From Vanessa cardui (taxonomy: Eukaryota > Arthropoda > Insecta > Lepidoptera > Nymphalidae): a stretch of DNA of 64,000 nt. The stretch spans positions 6,017,538 to 6,081,537 of the forward strand of contig NC_061146.1 in assembly GCF_905220365.1 (NCBI RefSeq), read 5' to 3'. The translations under genes were made by a program, and so were the position numbers. Below are positions 10,582 through 22,802 of this stretch, piece by piece. The notes under the pieces were generated by a model. It ran no database searches, had not been told where the DNA came from, and worked only from the letters and a program-made list of their open reading frames with translations. Position 1 is the stretch's first letter, and each line of letters opens with the position of its first letter.

Positions 10582-10849
10582 TCTATACATATAATAAAAT
10601 TGGAGTGTCTGTTCGTAATATTAATTTCTCTTTACTAGATCAATGCATATACCTAAATAACATTTTTTTCTTTTAATTTTTGTTTGCCTGTCTGATTGTT
10701 TGTTCCGGCTAATCTACGGAAAAGCTGGACCGATTTTGACGGGACTTTCACTGGTAGATAGCTTACATCAGCTGTCTAAGGAGTAACTTAGGCGACAACG
10801 ATGATTTGAATCACGATTCTAATGCGGACGAAGTCGCGGGCACAGCTAG
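10582..10849 (+). mobile_element. Helitron-like family A element (complete, 268 bp)
   Basis: It begins TCTATACATATAATAAAATT and ends GCGGGCACAGCTAG. The base before is A and the base after is T, as expected for Helitron insertion between A and T. The middle holds the GTCTGATTGTTTGTTCCGGC and GACCGATTTTGACGGGAC words shared by seven copies in the window. No coding capacity. Confidence 0.7.
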
Positions 10850-10967
10850 TATGTATATTAAAAGTCGAAATTCTATTTATGAAATGTTTTTAACAAAACT
10901 CCTGATATAAAGGTAACATCATACAGAAATTGTTTATTTAGATAAGAATTAGTAACATTAATCATAA

Positions 10968-11027
<60 letters not shown>

Positions 11028-11028
11028 T
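10968..11028. repeat. (TA)n microsatellite
   Basis: Mostly alternating T and A, broken by AAATA interruptions near 10977 and TAATA near 11020. The short ORF that spans it encodes an Ile-Tyr run and is not a gene. Confidence 0.9.
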
Positions 11029-11179
11029 AAATCTTGACGGCCTGGAATGGTAGCAAGAGTGCTAGCAGCATTTTCCAGTTGAATCGCAATTCCGATCCTC
11101 TAAGCAAGAGACAAACCAGCCCAGTCACCAATGAAGGCAATAAGGGCGTGGTGTAATACAGTCAAGGAAAAATGTTATC

Positions 11180-11342
11180 AAGTTAAGTAAAGGAAAGTAA
11201 TGTTGCTTTACCATATGAGGAGAAGCCTAGCCAATGCAGATAATGCTCGCTATGCTTTAGAAATTTCGTCAATGACTAGGTCGGAACCCCTAATCTTCGA
11301 TAAATATTGACGTGTTCTAACCACTGGGCCATCGCACCTCTT
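11180..11342 (-). mobile_element. Degraded S1 SINE
   Basis: The head GTTCTAACCACTGGGCCATC (reverse of the tRNA-like A region) is clear at the right end. The body is heavily mutated and shortened. Confidence 0.5.
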
Positions 11343-11439
11343 ATATGTAACTCAATTTGACTTTACATAGTGACATTCTCATCCAAGAACAAATGCTCAT
11401 TCTTTATTAATAATATTTTGTAACTGTATTCGTTGATTT

Positions 11440-11728
11440 TTTTTGTGGTATAGGTTGGCGGACGAGCATATGGGCCACCTGATGGTAAGTGGTTACCATC
11501 ATCCATAGACAATGAAGCTGTAAGAAATATTAACTATTCCTTACATCGTCAATGTGCCACCAACCTTGGGGGCTAAGATGTTATGTCCCTTGTGCGTGTA
11601 GTTACATTGGCTCACTCACCCTTCAAACCGGAACGCAACAATACTGAGTACTGTTATTTGGCGGTAGAATAACTGATGAGTGGGTGGTACCTACCCAGAC
11701 GGGCTTGCACAAAGCCCTACCACCAAGT
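11440..11728 (-). repeat. S3 SINE-like repeat
   Basis: Full-length, low divergence from the copies at 3.4, 15.2 and 29.1 kb. T-rich start, ACCACCAAGTA end. Confidence 0.75.
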
Positions 11729-12239
11729 AAAGATTTTAGTTGATTGATATAGATTGCTATTCGAAATTTAAAATGAGAGTCGACGATGCGATCCCAACAT
11801 GTACGTTCGCGATTGGTAGATATTTAGGGAACATTGTTATTGATTCAAATAAAAATCGAACGGTTTAAATATGGTAAACCTTTTTAAAAAATTCGTGAAC
11901 ACGGGCAAAGGAGTGACCTTATTCGTCATAATATCCATGGAGGTTGTATATTAAGCGAAAATATTAATTTATATTAAATCGTCCGGAGCCAGTAACGACT
12001 TCAATTTCCCAAGCATCCCTGCACGATTCGCCTTACTTTATAATTTATTATATATGATAATACATTTTAATAAGACGCATTCGTACATAATTTGTAACAT
12101 AACGCGAATATCTCGCGTTCTCGGAAGTTCATATGAGATTATTAATACCGAATACCAAGATTTCAATGGCCCTGACAACTACAACAGTAAACATCGCTAT
12201 TAGGCGGAAATATCTGAAATCACTTTTTCCCTTGTAAAT

Positions 12240-12490
12240 CTTTACAGGGTGGGGACTCTCGCATCTGGCACGTTAATCTTCACAGAATCAGCTAGAGTTT
12301 TCCGCAAACCGACCAAGTTGAGATGCCGTTTTTTATTTCCATATATACGTTTTGTTGAGGCTTTCGAATTTAGAACGGTTGTCCGGCTCGGCCCCGCCCT
12401 CCAGCAACCCCTGCTCCATTCATTCGCGGCTCGGAGCCCGTACCGGGTGCACGTATCTCCGTAACAGGGTCGCGTTGTCGTGTCAAACAC
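12240..12490. other. GC-rich island, candidate exon or promoter (function unknown)
   Basis: About 250 bp are clearly richer in G and C than the flanks and open in both directions: 82 aa on the minus strand (12242-12490) and 71 aa on the plus strand (12249-12464). A pyrimidine-rich, AG-ending acceptor-like string (CTTTACAG) precedes GGTGGGG at about 12248. I recognise neither translation, and there are no zinc fingers, transmembrane runs or repeats. It may be a 5' UTR exon, a promoter island or an unrecognised repeat. No other copy is present in this window. Confidence 0.25.
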
Positions 12491-14555
12491 ATAAACAATT
12501 ATCAGCAGTTGATGTTATCTGAGTGAGAAGAAAGAAATCAGCTCTGTATTGAGGTGGGTACTGTTTATTGTTAATAATATCGCGATTTTGTAAATTCCCT
12601 TACGTTTACAAAACAGTAATGCGAAGGTGAACATTGTTAGTATTTTCATACTCTCAGCTGGTTATCTTGTGACGACCGTGTTTTGCTCGAACGAGGAACT
12701 TTTTAAGGCTTATAAAAAAAATGTAGTAATGTTATATCGATATTATCGATATCGATGTCGAAATAAAACTGGTTTTAATTCGAGACAAAAAAAATTTAAA
12801 AAAAAATTTAATATGTAATATTCGGAGACAGAAGTAACTTTTTTTAAGTGTGAAAAAGTACCCTTACAGCTTATTAATAGCCTCTTTGTAACTATTGGTA
12901 CTCTTTAGATGTAGCAGATGCTTAAAAAAAGGTAAATCTCTTTTTGGGATATACTCGTATATATATAAAAACCACATGATTAGCTATATCATATATATAT
13001 GAGATTAGTTGTATAGGCTTTTATACGAATATTTAAATTGTTACTTTATAAAATTCTTTTTTAAATCAATTAATTTATTTATTTTTCCCTTGTTCATTAT
13101 CTACATATAACTTAGTAATCTACTTAATAATATACATACATAAAAAATCTATAAAAAAAGTAACATTGCCATTACGTTCCTTTATTATTCAATAATTCCT
13201 ACTATATTTAATTATTCAATTTCATACAGTATTATTAATGACTCAACTCCTTGCACCTTTGCCCAAGTAACATTCACGTTTTTATTTTTTCAGTTCACCA
13301 TTTATAATCTTTATTTTTATTTCATTCTATAACTTTTAAATAAAGAACATCAACAATTCGATTGTTATTCAAGTCAATAATATTCGACGAATCGCGATCA
13401 AATATTTTGGGATCACATTTTCGAATCTCCGATTTTAAATCTCGAATGGAAATTATTACATAACTCGGTATACGAAAAAAAAGTTCGAATAAGGTTTTAT
13501 GCTAACAAGAATTTATAAGCCATAAAATGCTGTACAACAATAATTTTATCGTTATAATGATATATCAAAAAAATCATTCAATTTAACTAAAAGTTTAATT
13601 ATGACTAATTATTTTTTGTTGCATTTGTACTGTTTCGTTACATCGCTTTCATTGAATCCAAGTCTAAATATGTCAACATTAAGCATCATTATTTAAAAAA
13701 AATATATGTCATTAATATCTAAGCAAGGGACGAATACAGAAATTCTTTGAAAATATGTCGTTCCTATAGATCACATCACGAAGAATATTTTGAAAAAAGA
13801 ATTCAATTATAAGCAGCGCCGTATAAAAATACCGTTCCATTATTAAAATTTTGTATAACATCCAAAATATGTATAGAAAATATATTATAATATTTTGGAA
13901 GATCAGAAAAGCCACTTCGGAAGCGTAAACTTCGATGCCCGTGTATCTGCTAACATGTATGTATGTATTATCTATGTATCATAGAAGACATCTTAGTTCC
14001 CAATATAAGACGTATTTACGATATAAGGGATGTTTATTTCTTACTGTCCACTTATGGCGCTGATGACTCAACATCAAAGGAAAAGCCTATTCAGGCTTAA
14101 TATCTTAGTTCCCACGTGTAGAGGTACTTTTAATGTTACTTCAAATTTGGCATTCCGAAGGTGTTTAATATTTATAATAATACAAAACATATTAATTTGT
14201 TTTTGCCGTAACTGTTTTGTCTTTCTGTGTAAGAAAGGGTGTTATTATTATTGTATATACAAGATACTGGCACGAAGCGCGTACGCGGACGTTATACAAA
14301 TATGAAATATTTTAAATATGTTTATATTTCGAACTTAGAACGCGGGAAACGAGGTTGTATTAAAATTCTTACGAAATTTTTTCTAGTTTAATTTACAATT
14401 AAATATTAAAGGGATATATTTTTGTTGTTTATTTTGTGAGAAAATATTTATAACAACGTTCTTCAAATACGGATAAGACATTTAAACGCAATTTACGTAC
14501 TAAGATTACCGTATAAATATTGGCCATGTAGCATGTAGGCAAGAATACTTAATAT
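12491..14555. other. AT-rich sequence with no recognised gene
   Basis: Long stretch with poly(A/T) runs and short ORFs lacking domains (12627-12818, 13712-13915, 14030-14305). A badly decayed S3 scrap may lie at 13985-14130 (CATCTTAGTTCCCA twice). Nothing else could be supported. Confidence 0.35.
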
Positions 14556-14840
14556 GTAAAGTAACAGCTTGTAAATTACCCACTGCTGGGCTAAGGTCTC
14601 CTCTTCCATTAAGGAGAGACTGGAACATATTCCACCACGTTGTTCCAATGCGGGTTGGTGGAATGCACATGTGGCAGAATTTCGATGAAATAAGACATGT
14701 AGGTTTCCTCAGGATGTTTTCCTTCACCGCTGAGCACGAGATAAATTATAAACACAAATTAAGCACATATATATAGTGGTTTGAACCCAAAATCATCGAC
14801 TAAGATGCACGCGTTCTAACCACTGGGCCATCTCAGCTCT
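14556..14840 (-). mobile_element. S1 (Metulj-like) tRNA-derived SINE
   Basis: Near full-length on the minus strand: head at 14775-14840 (CTAACCACTGGGCCATCTCAGC), conserved body (ACCAACCCGCATTGGAAC in reverse), 3' end AAGTAACAGCTTG. Some loss beside the B box (GGTTTGAACCC). Confidence 0.8.
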
Positions 14841-15162
14841 CATACATTATATACAGAATACAAGACAATAAAAAAAACGTTTAATATAAATTAAATACTA
14901 CATACAGTCACTACTATATATGCCATAAACGTATGTCATCGAACTGTTATAATTACATAGCACTTTAGTATATTATCCGATTTTGACTGAACTGAAACAA
15001 AGGGCTCTGTTGAATATGATGCGGGCGAATCGCAAATCCGATTTTCCAGGAAAAATATAACCTCTCTCGTCCGTGGACAAAAATGGCTGAAAAACATTTT
15101 TTTACATTTTTCTGTTATCTGTGGAATTCATACCTGATGGTATAAGCGCACCACCTACAACC

Positions 15163-15459
15163 ATTTTTTTTTATATGTTATAGGTTGGCGGACGAGCATA
15201 TGGGCCACCTGATGGTAAGTGGTCACCATCGCCCATAGACAATGAAGCTGTAAGAAATATTAACTATTCCTTACATCGTTAATGTGCCACCAACCTTGGG
15301 AACTAAGATGTTATGTCCCTTGTGCCTGTAGTTACACTGGCTCACTCACCCTTCAAACCGGAACACAACAATACTGAATACTGTTTTTTTGCGGTAGAAT
15401 AACTGATAAGTGGGTGGTATCTACTCAGACGGGCTTGCACAAAGCCCTACTACCAAGTA
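15163..15459 (-). repeat. S3 SINE-like repeat
   Basis: Full-length minus-strand copy beginning with a T-rich run and TATAGGTTGGCGG, ending CTACCAAGTA. A second, decayed S3 piece in the same orientation follows at 15466-15602. Confidence 0.75.
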
Positions 15460-15989
15460 ATTACTGATATCTTATCAACACGCCACCAATCCTGGGTACG
15501 AAGATGTTACATTCCTTATGCCAGCAGTTATACTAGAATTTTCACCCTTTTAATCAGAACACAACAATAGTAACTATTTCTCTTTAGCGGAAGAATATCT
15601 AGATAGATCAAATAGAATAAGTAACAGTAGTGTAATTATCATAAGTTACACCAAAAAGGTTTATTATGTTCAGAAAATATAATACCTATTTCCGATATCT
15701 GACTTTTCCAAGTTGCTAATAAAGAAACTATCTTCAAATATACATTATAAGAATGTTCTCGATTCGTAGAATATCGAAGGACGAGCTGAAAGGTCGCACC
15801 TATCTAATTGTTTTATCTAGAAACAGCGCCTAGAAACAGTCCGGGATTATCCCAATATAGAAGCAAGATTTCTTTCGAAGTATGTTACCGTAACTACTTT
15901 ATATTAATTAAGATCTTGGTGAAGTTCAGTATTTAAATGTTGGTCATAAATTTTATGATATAATATATAGATATTGAAATATGTATATG

Positions 15990-16490
15990 TACTTGCAAGG
16001 TGATCTGATGGTAAGTGGTCACTAATGCTGAAACTGTACGAAATACGAAAGATTCCTTAAATGGACCATACGACACCAACTTTGAAAAATAAGACTGTGT
16101 ACAGTATAACTGGATTACTATGACATTACATTCTAGCTGTGCCCGCGATCTTGTACACGTTTGAATTTAAGAAAAAAATAATAATGTTGTAGTCTAAGCC
16201 TACTCCTTATTATATCAGTTATCTGCCAGTGAAAGCTCCATCAAAATCGGTTGAGCCGTTCCGGAGTTAGCCGGAACAAACAGACAGACAGAGAGACAGA
16301 TAAAATTGTAAAAAAAAATATTTCGATATATGTACCGTGTATACATATGCATTGAGTAAAAAGGGCTATTTTAATATTACAAACAGACACTCCAATTTTA
16401 TTATATGTATAGATTGGACGTTTTTAGTAGAATATTTGATGGTACCGACCTAGATGGGATATGCGCAAAGATCTACCACCAAGTAAGCTA
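15990..16490 (-). repeat. Decayed S3 repeat split by a Helitron
   Basis: The left part, 15996-16132 (TGATCTGATGGTAAGTGGTC), and the right part, 16430-16490 (CAAAGATCTACCACCAAGTA), are the two halves of one S3 copy. The family A Helitron at 16133-16413 sits between them, so the S3 copy is older than that Helitron. Confidence 0.6.
16133..16413 (-). mobile_element. Helitron-like family A element
   Basis: Minus strand: TCTATACATATAATAAAATT start at 16413 and GCACAGCTAG end at 16133. The 5' flanking base is A. The body has a GACAGACAGAGAGACAG run and the conserved AACCGATTTTGATGGAGC region. Inserted in an S3 repeat. Confidence 0.65.
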
Positions 16491-16818
16491 ATCTATTTTT
16501 CAAGGAAAACTGTTTTATATTGTTATTCTATTTAAGCTGAAGATCGCTTGTTTGAAAGCTTTAATATTAGGATCTTTTAGCCCGATTTGAATAGCCTTTG
16601 ATAGTCTATTTAGAAAGGTTAAATACTTTATTTAACGCTACGATTGGGAGGCGAACGGTAAGGTTTAGCGTGGGCGAGACTTCGTGGAACAGCTACTAAT
16701 TTACAACTACTTAAAAGTCAATGTCCTGTTACAATGTATATTAACGCAAAGCTTATACTATAAGATCCCTTGTTCTGACACAGATATTTAATATTTTGTA
16801 GACCCTTATAATAGACGT

Positions 16819-17033
16819 TAGAAACAGCCTGTAAATTTCCCACTGCTGAGATAAGGCCTCCTCTTCCATCAAGGAGAGGGTTTGGAACACATTCCACCAC
16901 ACTGTTCCAAAGCGGGTTGGTGGAATGCACATTCGGCAGAATTTCGATGAAATTAGACACATGCAGGTTTCCCCACGATGTTTTCCTTCACCGCCGAGCA
17001 CGAGATGAATTATAAACACAAATTAAGCACACA
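16819..17033 (-). mobile_element. S1 SINE, head missing
   Basis: It has the 3' two thirds of the SINE (AACAGCCTGTAAATTTCCC to GAATTATAAACACAAATTAAGC). The tRNA-like head is absent. Two short ORFs here are the SINE in reverse. Confidence 0.75.
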
Positions 17034-17089
17034 TATGTATATACTTATATACGTTATATACGTTAAGTAATAAATAAATAAATATTGGA

Positions 17090-17276
17090 TAACATCACAT
17101 ACATTACTCTGATCGCAATGTAAGTAGCTAAACTTGTGTTATGGAAAATCAGAAGTAACGACGGCACCACAAACACCTAGACCCATGATGAATTTTCTAT
17201 ATTGACTCGACCGGGGATCGAACCCGGGACATCAGAGTAGCTTACCTATGAAAACTGGTGTACACACTACTCGTCA
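17090..17276 (-). mobile_element. S2 tRNA-derived SINE
   Basis: The second tRNA-derived family, minus strand. It has the B box GGTTCGATCCC (reverse, near 17212-17226), a GTGTACACC stretch, and a conserved body with GTACCGTCGTTACTTCTGA-type text and an ATTACTCTGATC 3' region. Confidence 0.7.
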
Positions 17277-17376
17277 GTATGGATTTTCTATTTTATTATT
17301 TTAGAAGAGAGTTCTAGGAAAAATACTAAATATAGAATTGCTTTCATAAATATGCCTCCTTTGACTTCATTGACCA

Positions 17377-17610
17377 AAGCTGGGTAGGTACAATCCACTC
17401 ATCAGATATCCTACCGCTAAATAACAGTACGCAGTATTGTTGTGTTCCGGTTTGAAGGGTGAGTGAGCCAGTGTAACTACAGGCACGAGTTGAGAGGAAG
17501 ATGTAAGGAATAGTTAATATCTCTTACAGCGTCATTGTCTATGGGTGATGGTGACCACTTACCATCAGGTGGCCCCGGACATATTATGGGCCAACCTATT
17601 CCATGAATAA
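17377..17610 (+). repeat. S3 SINE-like repeat, internally deleted
   Basis: Plus-strand copy from GCTGGGTAGGTAC to an A-rich end. About 25 bp around the TTCCCAAGGTTGGTGGC region are missing. Confidence 0.7.
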
Positions 17611-17925
17611 ATAAATCCAGTGGGGTTTTTGTTACATCGTTGTCCGTATAAACAAAGCATGTATAATGATATTCAATACATAAATAAAAATAAAAAAAGC
17701 ATCTTCTAATTCTGATTCCGTTTCACTATCAGTCGTTGTGTTCAGAATAGAGTTGTTTTTTTTTATAAGTTCTGATTAAATCCATAAAATTCAATGACAT
17801 GACAGTTCCACGGACGCCATGTTTGACGTTAACGGGTGCGTTCAGAAAGTGTGTCCCAGGTAATAATTTCGTGTAGGGGTAGCCTTTATGGAAACTTATT
17901 AACTTACGTTTATGAAAAAGTTATA

Positions 17926-18165
17926 TCTATACATCTAATAAAATTGGATTGTCTGTTTGTAATATTAAAAATAGTTTTTACTCAATGTACCAAAATAACA
18001 TTTTATAGAATTTATGTTTGTCTGTCTGTCTGTCTGTCTGTTTGTTCCGGCTAATCTAAGGAACGGCTGGACCGATTTTGACGGTACTTTCACTGGCAGA
18101 TAACTGATATAATAAGGAGTAACTTAGACTACAATTTAATTTTTTTGTTAAAAAGCCAGCGAAGC
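17926..18165 (+). mobile_element. Helitron-like family A element, 3' end lost
   Basis: TCTATACAT start with A in front, (TCTG)n run at 18019-18044, CCGATTTTGACGGTAC body. It breaks off shortly before the S1 SINE at 18172, so the CTAG end is missing. Confidence 0.6.
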
Positions 18166-18171
18166 CAGTTT

Positions 18172-18476
18172 GAGTCGAGATGGCCCAGTGATTTGAACGC
18201 ATGCATCTTAACCAATGATAGCGGGTTCAAACCCAGACAAGCACCACTGATTCATGTGCTTAATTTGTCTTATAATTCATCTCGTGCTCAGCGGTGAAGG
18301 AAAACATCGTGAGGAAACGTGCATGTGACAAATTTCATAGAAATTCTGCTACTTGTGTATTCCACCAACCCGTATTGGAACAGTGTGGTAGAATATGTTC
18401 CAAACCTTCTCCTCAAAGGGAGAGGAGGCCTTTATCCCAGCAGTGGGAATTTACAGGCTGTTGTTGTGTTGTTGAA
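18172..18476 (+). mobile_element. S1 (Metulj-like) tRNA-derived SINE
   Basis: Full-length plus-strand copy. A box TGGCCCAGTGA, B box GGTTCAAACCC at about 18224-18235, then body, then a (TTG)n tail. Two overlapping ORFs (103 and 61 aa) are readings of this repeat, not genes. Confidence 0.85.
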
Positions 18477-20388
18477 GCCAGGTTTTCATTTAGTTTTAAC
18501 ATAATAGTGTACCAAATGCTTAAGGCATCACTAGTTAGCCAAGTAAATTTCAAACTGAATGAATTTTGTAATTTGTACTTCAATTGGTCTCAAGCGAAGT
18601 TTTGAATCGTTTCCTTTCCCCAACAATTAATTATTAAAAATTAAAAAAGGATGTAATTGTATCATTAACTTTCAACTTGGGTGTTGCTAAATAGGAAATC
18701 TTAAATAAAGTTGAAGATTCGCTAATTACTTACCTCATTAACTTCACCCAAGCTTCAGAATTATAGGGCTTCAGATAAACGTAGGGTCTAACAATAAGGG
18801 ATTTATGGTATATGCATGCCTTAAGTTTTGAAAATTTTAGTTGAATTGCAACCATATTTATTGTTGATATTATAATAATATTTTATGGAGTTAATGTGAT
18901 GCATGATTTAATTTATTTTTTATTTTTATTCATTAGTATCTTTAGTGTATATTATCCGAAATTTGTATTTTAATGTGTCAGGATGTTTTCGTTACAAGAC
19001 AGTATCACAATTTAAGTTTTAGGATTTTTTGATACCTCTTCAGGTACAGAAGCTAAAAAGTGGTAAATTTACATGAATTGTCTTTGGAAGTCCCAGATTT
19101 CAGAGGACTTCAATGACTTGCATTGTGTAATATTTTGTTTGTATTCGTGGAAGTTTGGATATCTTATTCGGTCTGGATGGAAATGTTCGGATCAACCTTA
19201 CAATACACATGTACTTACACTTAATCCTTATGTAATGTACTATACTATTGTTTAGTTAAAATTAATAAGGCGTTGTATTTTTTTATTACTCGTGTAAGGA
19301 GGTTTAATTTCGATTAATAACTTTTTTTTAGTTATATCTTTTTTTTTAAATGATTCTTCTTGTCATTTTATCTTCTATATAAGATTTTAAATGAACATGG
19401 TTATTTTGATTATTACAGTTCCTAAATTTATCATATTTTTTATTTTATTCGGTGGAGCTCGATATTTCGATATTATATACGAATATCACGTGAACAAGAC
19501 ATTCATACATGGTAAATATACGGGAAATTTAATAACTGTAATAATTTTTTCTTCTGTTTTATCACTCCAATCTCTTTGTATTATTTTCTATCTTAATATT
19601 TCGAAACTCGTATTATTTTCATACGTTCCTGTTGGAGTTCCTTATTGTGAAATCAATGAATAAGTTAAACAAGGGTACACTAAGTCGTTACAGAAATACA
19701 CGCTACAAATTACGTACTAAGTGATTTAATTGAACACAGAAACCACGCTCGTTTCAATTATAGAACCGATATAGCCGAGAGGTTAGAATACGTAAACTTC
19801 AACCCAAGACTAGTTCAAATCTTAACCTCCTCAGTGCTTAATATGTTAATAATTAATTTGCAAACCTCGGGAGCAAATTTAGCCAAATTTGTTCAGAAAT
19901 CTGTACGGAAATTACGTAGTTAGACACGATAGAAAAACTCTCCTATCATCTTTGTCCAGCAGTGGGATCTAGAAAGTAATTTGTTTTACTTTTTTAATAA
20001 TTGTACTTCAATATATTTACCTTTTTTTACTCAAGCCTAGCCTATGAGCTTATGATTAAACCTCTTTTGAATTGAAATTTCATTGATTGTTATTTCAAAT
20101 GATTGTATAAAATGAAGTCCTCTTTTGAAATTTAGATTTTACCGACATTTTTTGATACGTCATAATAAGACTAAGTTATAAATATCTGAGGAATATTGAA
20201 TCGTTGAGCAACCAACTGTTTGGAGAAGTGCCGATAAGGAAGTCAGTGGTTCTTTTCAAACATTTGAAATACAAAGTTATGTCATTTAAATAAAATTAAA
20301 ATATAACATAATTTGCTGTCAAAGTATGTCAAGTATTAGCTTCAAACCTTTTTATAATCTATATAACATATACTTGTCAAAACAAAAT
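18477..20388. other. AT-rich, no recognised gene; one decayed S1 scrap
   Basis: 19766-19975 keeps S1 words (GATATAGCCGAGAGGTTAGAA, GTCCAGCAGTGGGA) but is very diverged. The 90-aa ORF at 19391-19663 is hydrophobic (FIIFFILFGG, LITVIIFSSVL) in AT-rich DNA. I see no homology, and AT-rich frames give such residues by chance. Confidence 0.35.
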
Positions 20389-20389
20389 A

Positions 20390-21836
20390 AGGGCCACCAT
20401 GTTTTTTTAGTGGATTAAAATAAATATCCCCATATTATTGTATTATATATTTAGGGATATGCAAATAATTAGATTAAATTGTTTAATCAATTTTTAATGC
20501 AAAAAGCAGCAGATAATGTTTTTTTTCCTCTAAAATTAACATCACTTTCTCTTTTTTTGGAAAAATCGACTTTTTAACCTAAAATACACAATGTGAAAGA
20601 AGTGTCTCATTTAAAAAAAACTGAAGATTTGTTGAAATGATAATTTTTTTCAGTAACGTGTGTGTTCAGTTCTTCAAGCCTCGAAGGCATACTCTCCACC
20701 AGTTGTCGTATTGTCTCCTGTGGGATTTGTTCCCAGCTTGTCTTAAGCACGTTGATGAGCTGTCGTTCGTTAGTTAGCGGTTGATTTGTGTGACGAACGC
20801 TTCTTTTTAACAAATCCCACATGTGCTCAATAGGGTTAAGGTCCGGACTATTGGCGGGCCACGGCAGCACCTATACACCAGCCTCTCCTAGTGCTTCGAC
20901 AGTAGCTCTAGCTGTATGAGCGGGCATTGTCATGCATTAATTGGAATCCTTCACCAATTCTCTGTGTAAATGGCACCACGTGGGGTCTTATGACCTGCTC
21001 AATGTACCGTTGAGACGTTACCGTGCCTTCGTTGAGAATTACGAGCTCGGTTCCACCTGATAGTGAGATTCCGTCCCACACCATTACGTTAGGACCCCCG
21101 AATCTGTCACTTTCTTGGATGCAAGCATCGGAAAATCGCTCTCCTTCTCTTCTCCAAACTCTAATGCGACGATCATCACTAAAAAAATTCACTTTGGATT
21201 CATCTGTGAACAATACCTTGCTCCAGTCATAAATGTTCCAATCCTGGTGCTGCCTCGCGAACGTTAATCACCTTGCACGATGCGTGAATGTCAGTGGAAC
21301 TCGCACTACTCGTCGTCTAGAGAATTGTTGGTCTTCATGCAACCGATTCCTAATTGTTTGGTGTCTCACGCGTGTGGGTGCCCGTCGCTTGGCGCAAGCG
21401 GTTTTGTGACGACTCGCTCTCTGCGCGCAGTTAACCGTATGTAGCGGTCTTCCTGTGCTGTGGTTGCTCGACTCCTGCCTGATCCTGGTCTTTTGGTAAC
21501 TCACCCAGTCTCTTGAAACCTAATCCAAGCATTCTGGATTGCTCGCCGTGAAAACCCCAGCTGCAGAGCTACAGAACGCTGCGAATGGCCCTGTTGAATC
21601 AGCGTTATGGCCCTAGTTGTGATCTGTATGTCCATATGTTTTCAAATCCTCGGCATTATTCTTTGAAAATGATAATCATGCACTAACAAAAAGAATTCCT
21701 GCAGTTAACCAAGAATTTGACTACTAAGATATACTCTCATAATGTTTGTCAACACTTAATGTAACGCTACGTAAGCTGTACCGATAGCTTAAAATTTATT
21801 AGATCGCTTCAAACGTCAAAATAAACAAGTGGCCCT
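20390..21836 (-). mobile_element. Tc1-like DNA transposon (fossil)
   Basis: A 1447-bp element flanked by TA (20388-20389 and 21837-21838). Its termini share AGGGCCAC, the outermost part of the inverted repeats; the inner repeat has decayed. It carries the broken transposase gene listed separately. Length, TA target and protein type fit Tc1/mariner. It cannot make transposase itself. Confidence 0.85.
20607..21635 (-). pseudogene. Tc1-family transposase, DD34E, broken
   Basis: The reading begins at an ATG at 21635 with a helix-turn-helix stretch (ITLIQQGHSQRSVALQLGFS). It continues with R-A-T-T and EDRYIRLTARR-like text, then HQTIRNRLHE, then the catalytic domain: first Asp in FTDESKVNFF (about 21205), second Asp in MHDNAR (about 20930), and Glu in SPDLNPIEHMWD (about 20830). 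Spacing from second Asp to Glu is 34 residues after frame correction, the DD34E hallmark. Breaks seen: TGA near 21500, at least one frameshift near 21400, TGA after THRAR near 21268, a one-base loss after DNAR near 20910 and TAG near 20872. Normal Tc1 transposases are about 340 aa, so the gene is essentially full-length but dead. Confidence 0.85.
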
Positions 21837-22195
21837 TAAGAGATCTATATTATTTTTAATATCTATAATATTTGGATAATATAATTGTATTCTATCTCTA
21901 TTGATAATTTAATTTATTGATGCATAATTTGCGCATTCTTTATTGTCATTAATTAGTTAGTTTTAGTTACAGATTCATGTTATTTGATTTATGTATATAT
22001 TAAGAGCATCATCCGTCTCATATTCTATCAGCTATCGTAACCTACACTGTTCGCGTTGTTTGCTGGATGAATTCGCTATGTAGCGATAAGGCAGTCAAAA
22101 TTGTACGCCTATTTACGTTTATTTAAGCTGGATCCATGTTATATTTATCTATATTCTTTCTATGGTGTACATGAATAGTATATAAATAAAAATTT
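21837..22195. other. AT-rich spacer, nothing recognised
   Basis: No repeat or ORF of note between the Tc1 fossil and the next family D element. Confidence 0.4.
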
Positions 22196-22580
22196 TAACA
22201 AAAAGAAAAACCGACTTCAAACAAAACACTATTTTAAAACAAATAAATATGCACTAAAAAGTAATAAAAATAACCTAAAAAGTAATAAATTTACCTGCTT
22301 TATAATAAAAAAAAATCATTAAAATTAGTTGGCATGATTTTGATTTTTTTTCACCTATTTATCGCGCACATACATAATGCAAATTTAAGACTTATAACGT
22401 TTTCATAGGGATAACATCATCAGAATGGAATATAAAATTAAAATGGGACCCCAGGAGAAGCACTAGCTTTCAAACAAAAAAAAATATCAAAATCGGTCCA
22501 CACAGTAAAAAAGTTATGAGGTAACAAACATAAAAAAAAATACAGACGAATTGATAACCTCCTCCTTTTTCAAGACGGTT
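22196..22580. repeat. Family D repeat with inverted ends
   Basis: It starts AAAAACCGACTTCAAAC and ends near 22577 with the reverse complement of a similar word (TTTTTCAAGACGGTTGAAAA). Copies lie at 25.6, 27.5, 29.8 and 63.0 kb. It has MITE-like architecture and no ORF. Confidence 0.55.
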
Positions 22581-22802
22581 GAAAACAAAGTCGCTTACCG
22601 CTGTCTGTCCCTATGTATGCTTAGATTTTTAAAATTACACAACAGATTTTGATGCGGTTTTTTTAATAGATCGAGTGATTCGAGAAGGTTTTTGTACATA
22701 ATACACGAACAATATAGTTAACAAACACTGATAACTTTAGATGTTTCTAATGTGATGTCGTGAAAGTACAAATTTTGTAGAATATTTAGTTTTAGTGCAC
22801 CC

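Noticed and set aside
18172..18476. Possible tRNA gene (A and B boxes present), also at the other S1 and S2 copies
   Set aside because: The boxes belong to tRNA-derived SINE heads; no complete cloverleaf with acceptor stem follows, and the bodies and tails are SINE.
19391..19663. Hydrophobic 90-aa ORF as a membrane protein
   Set aside because: AT-rich codons alone give Ile/Phe/Leu-rich frames; no homology or conserved start context seen.
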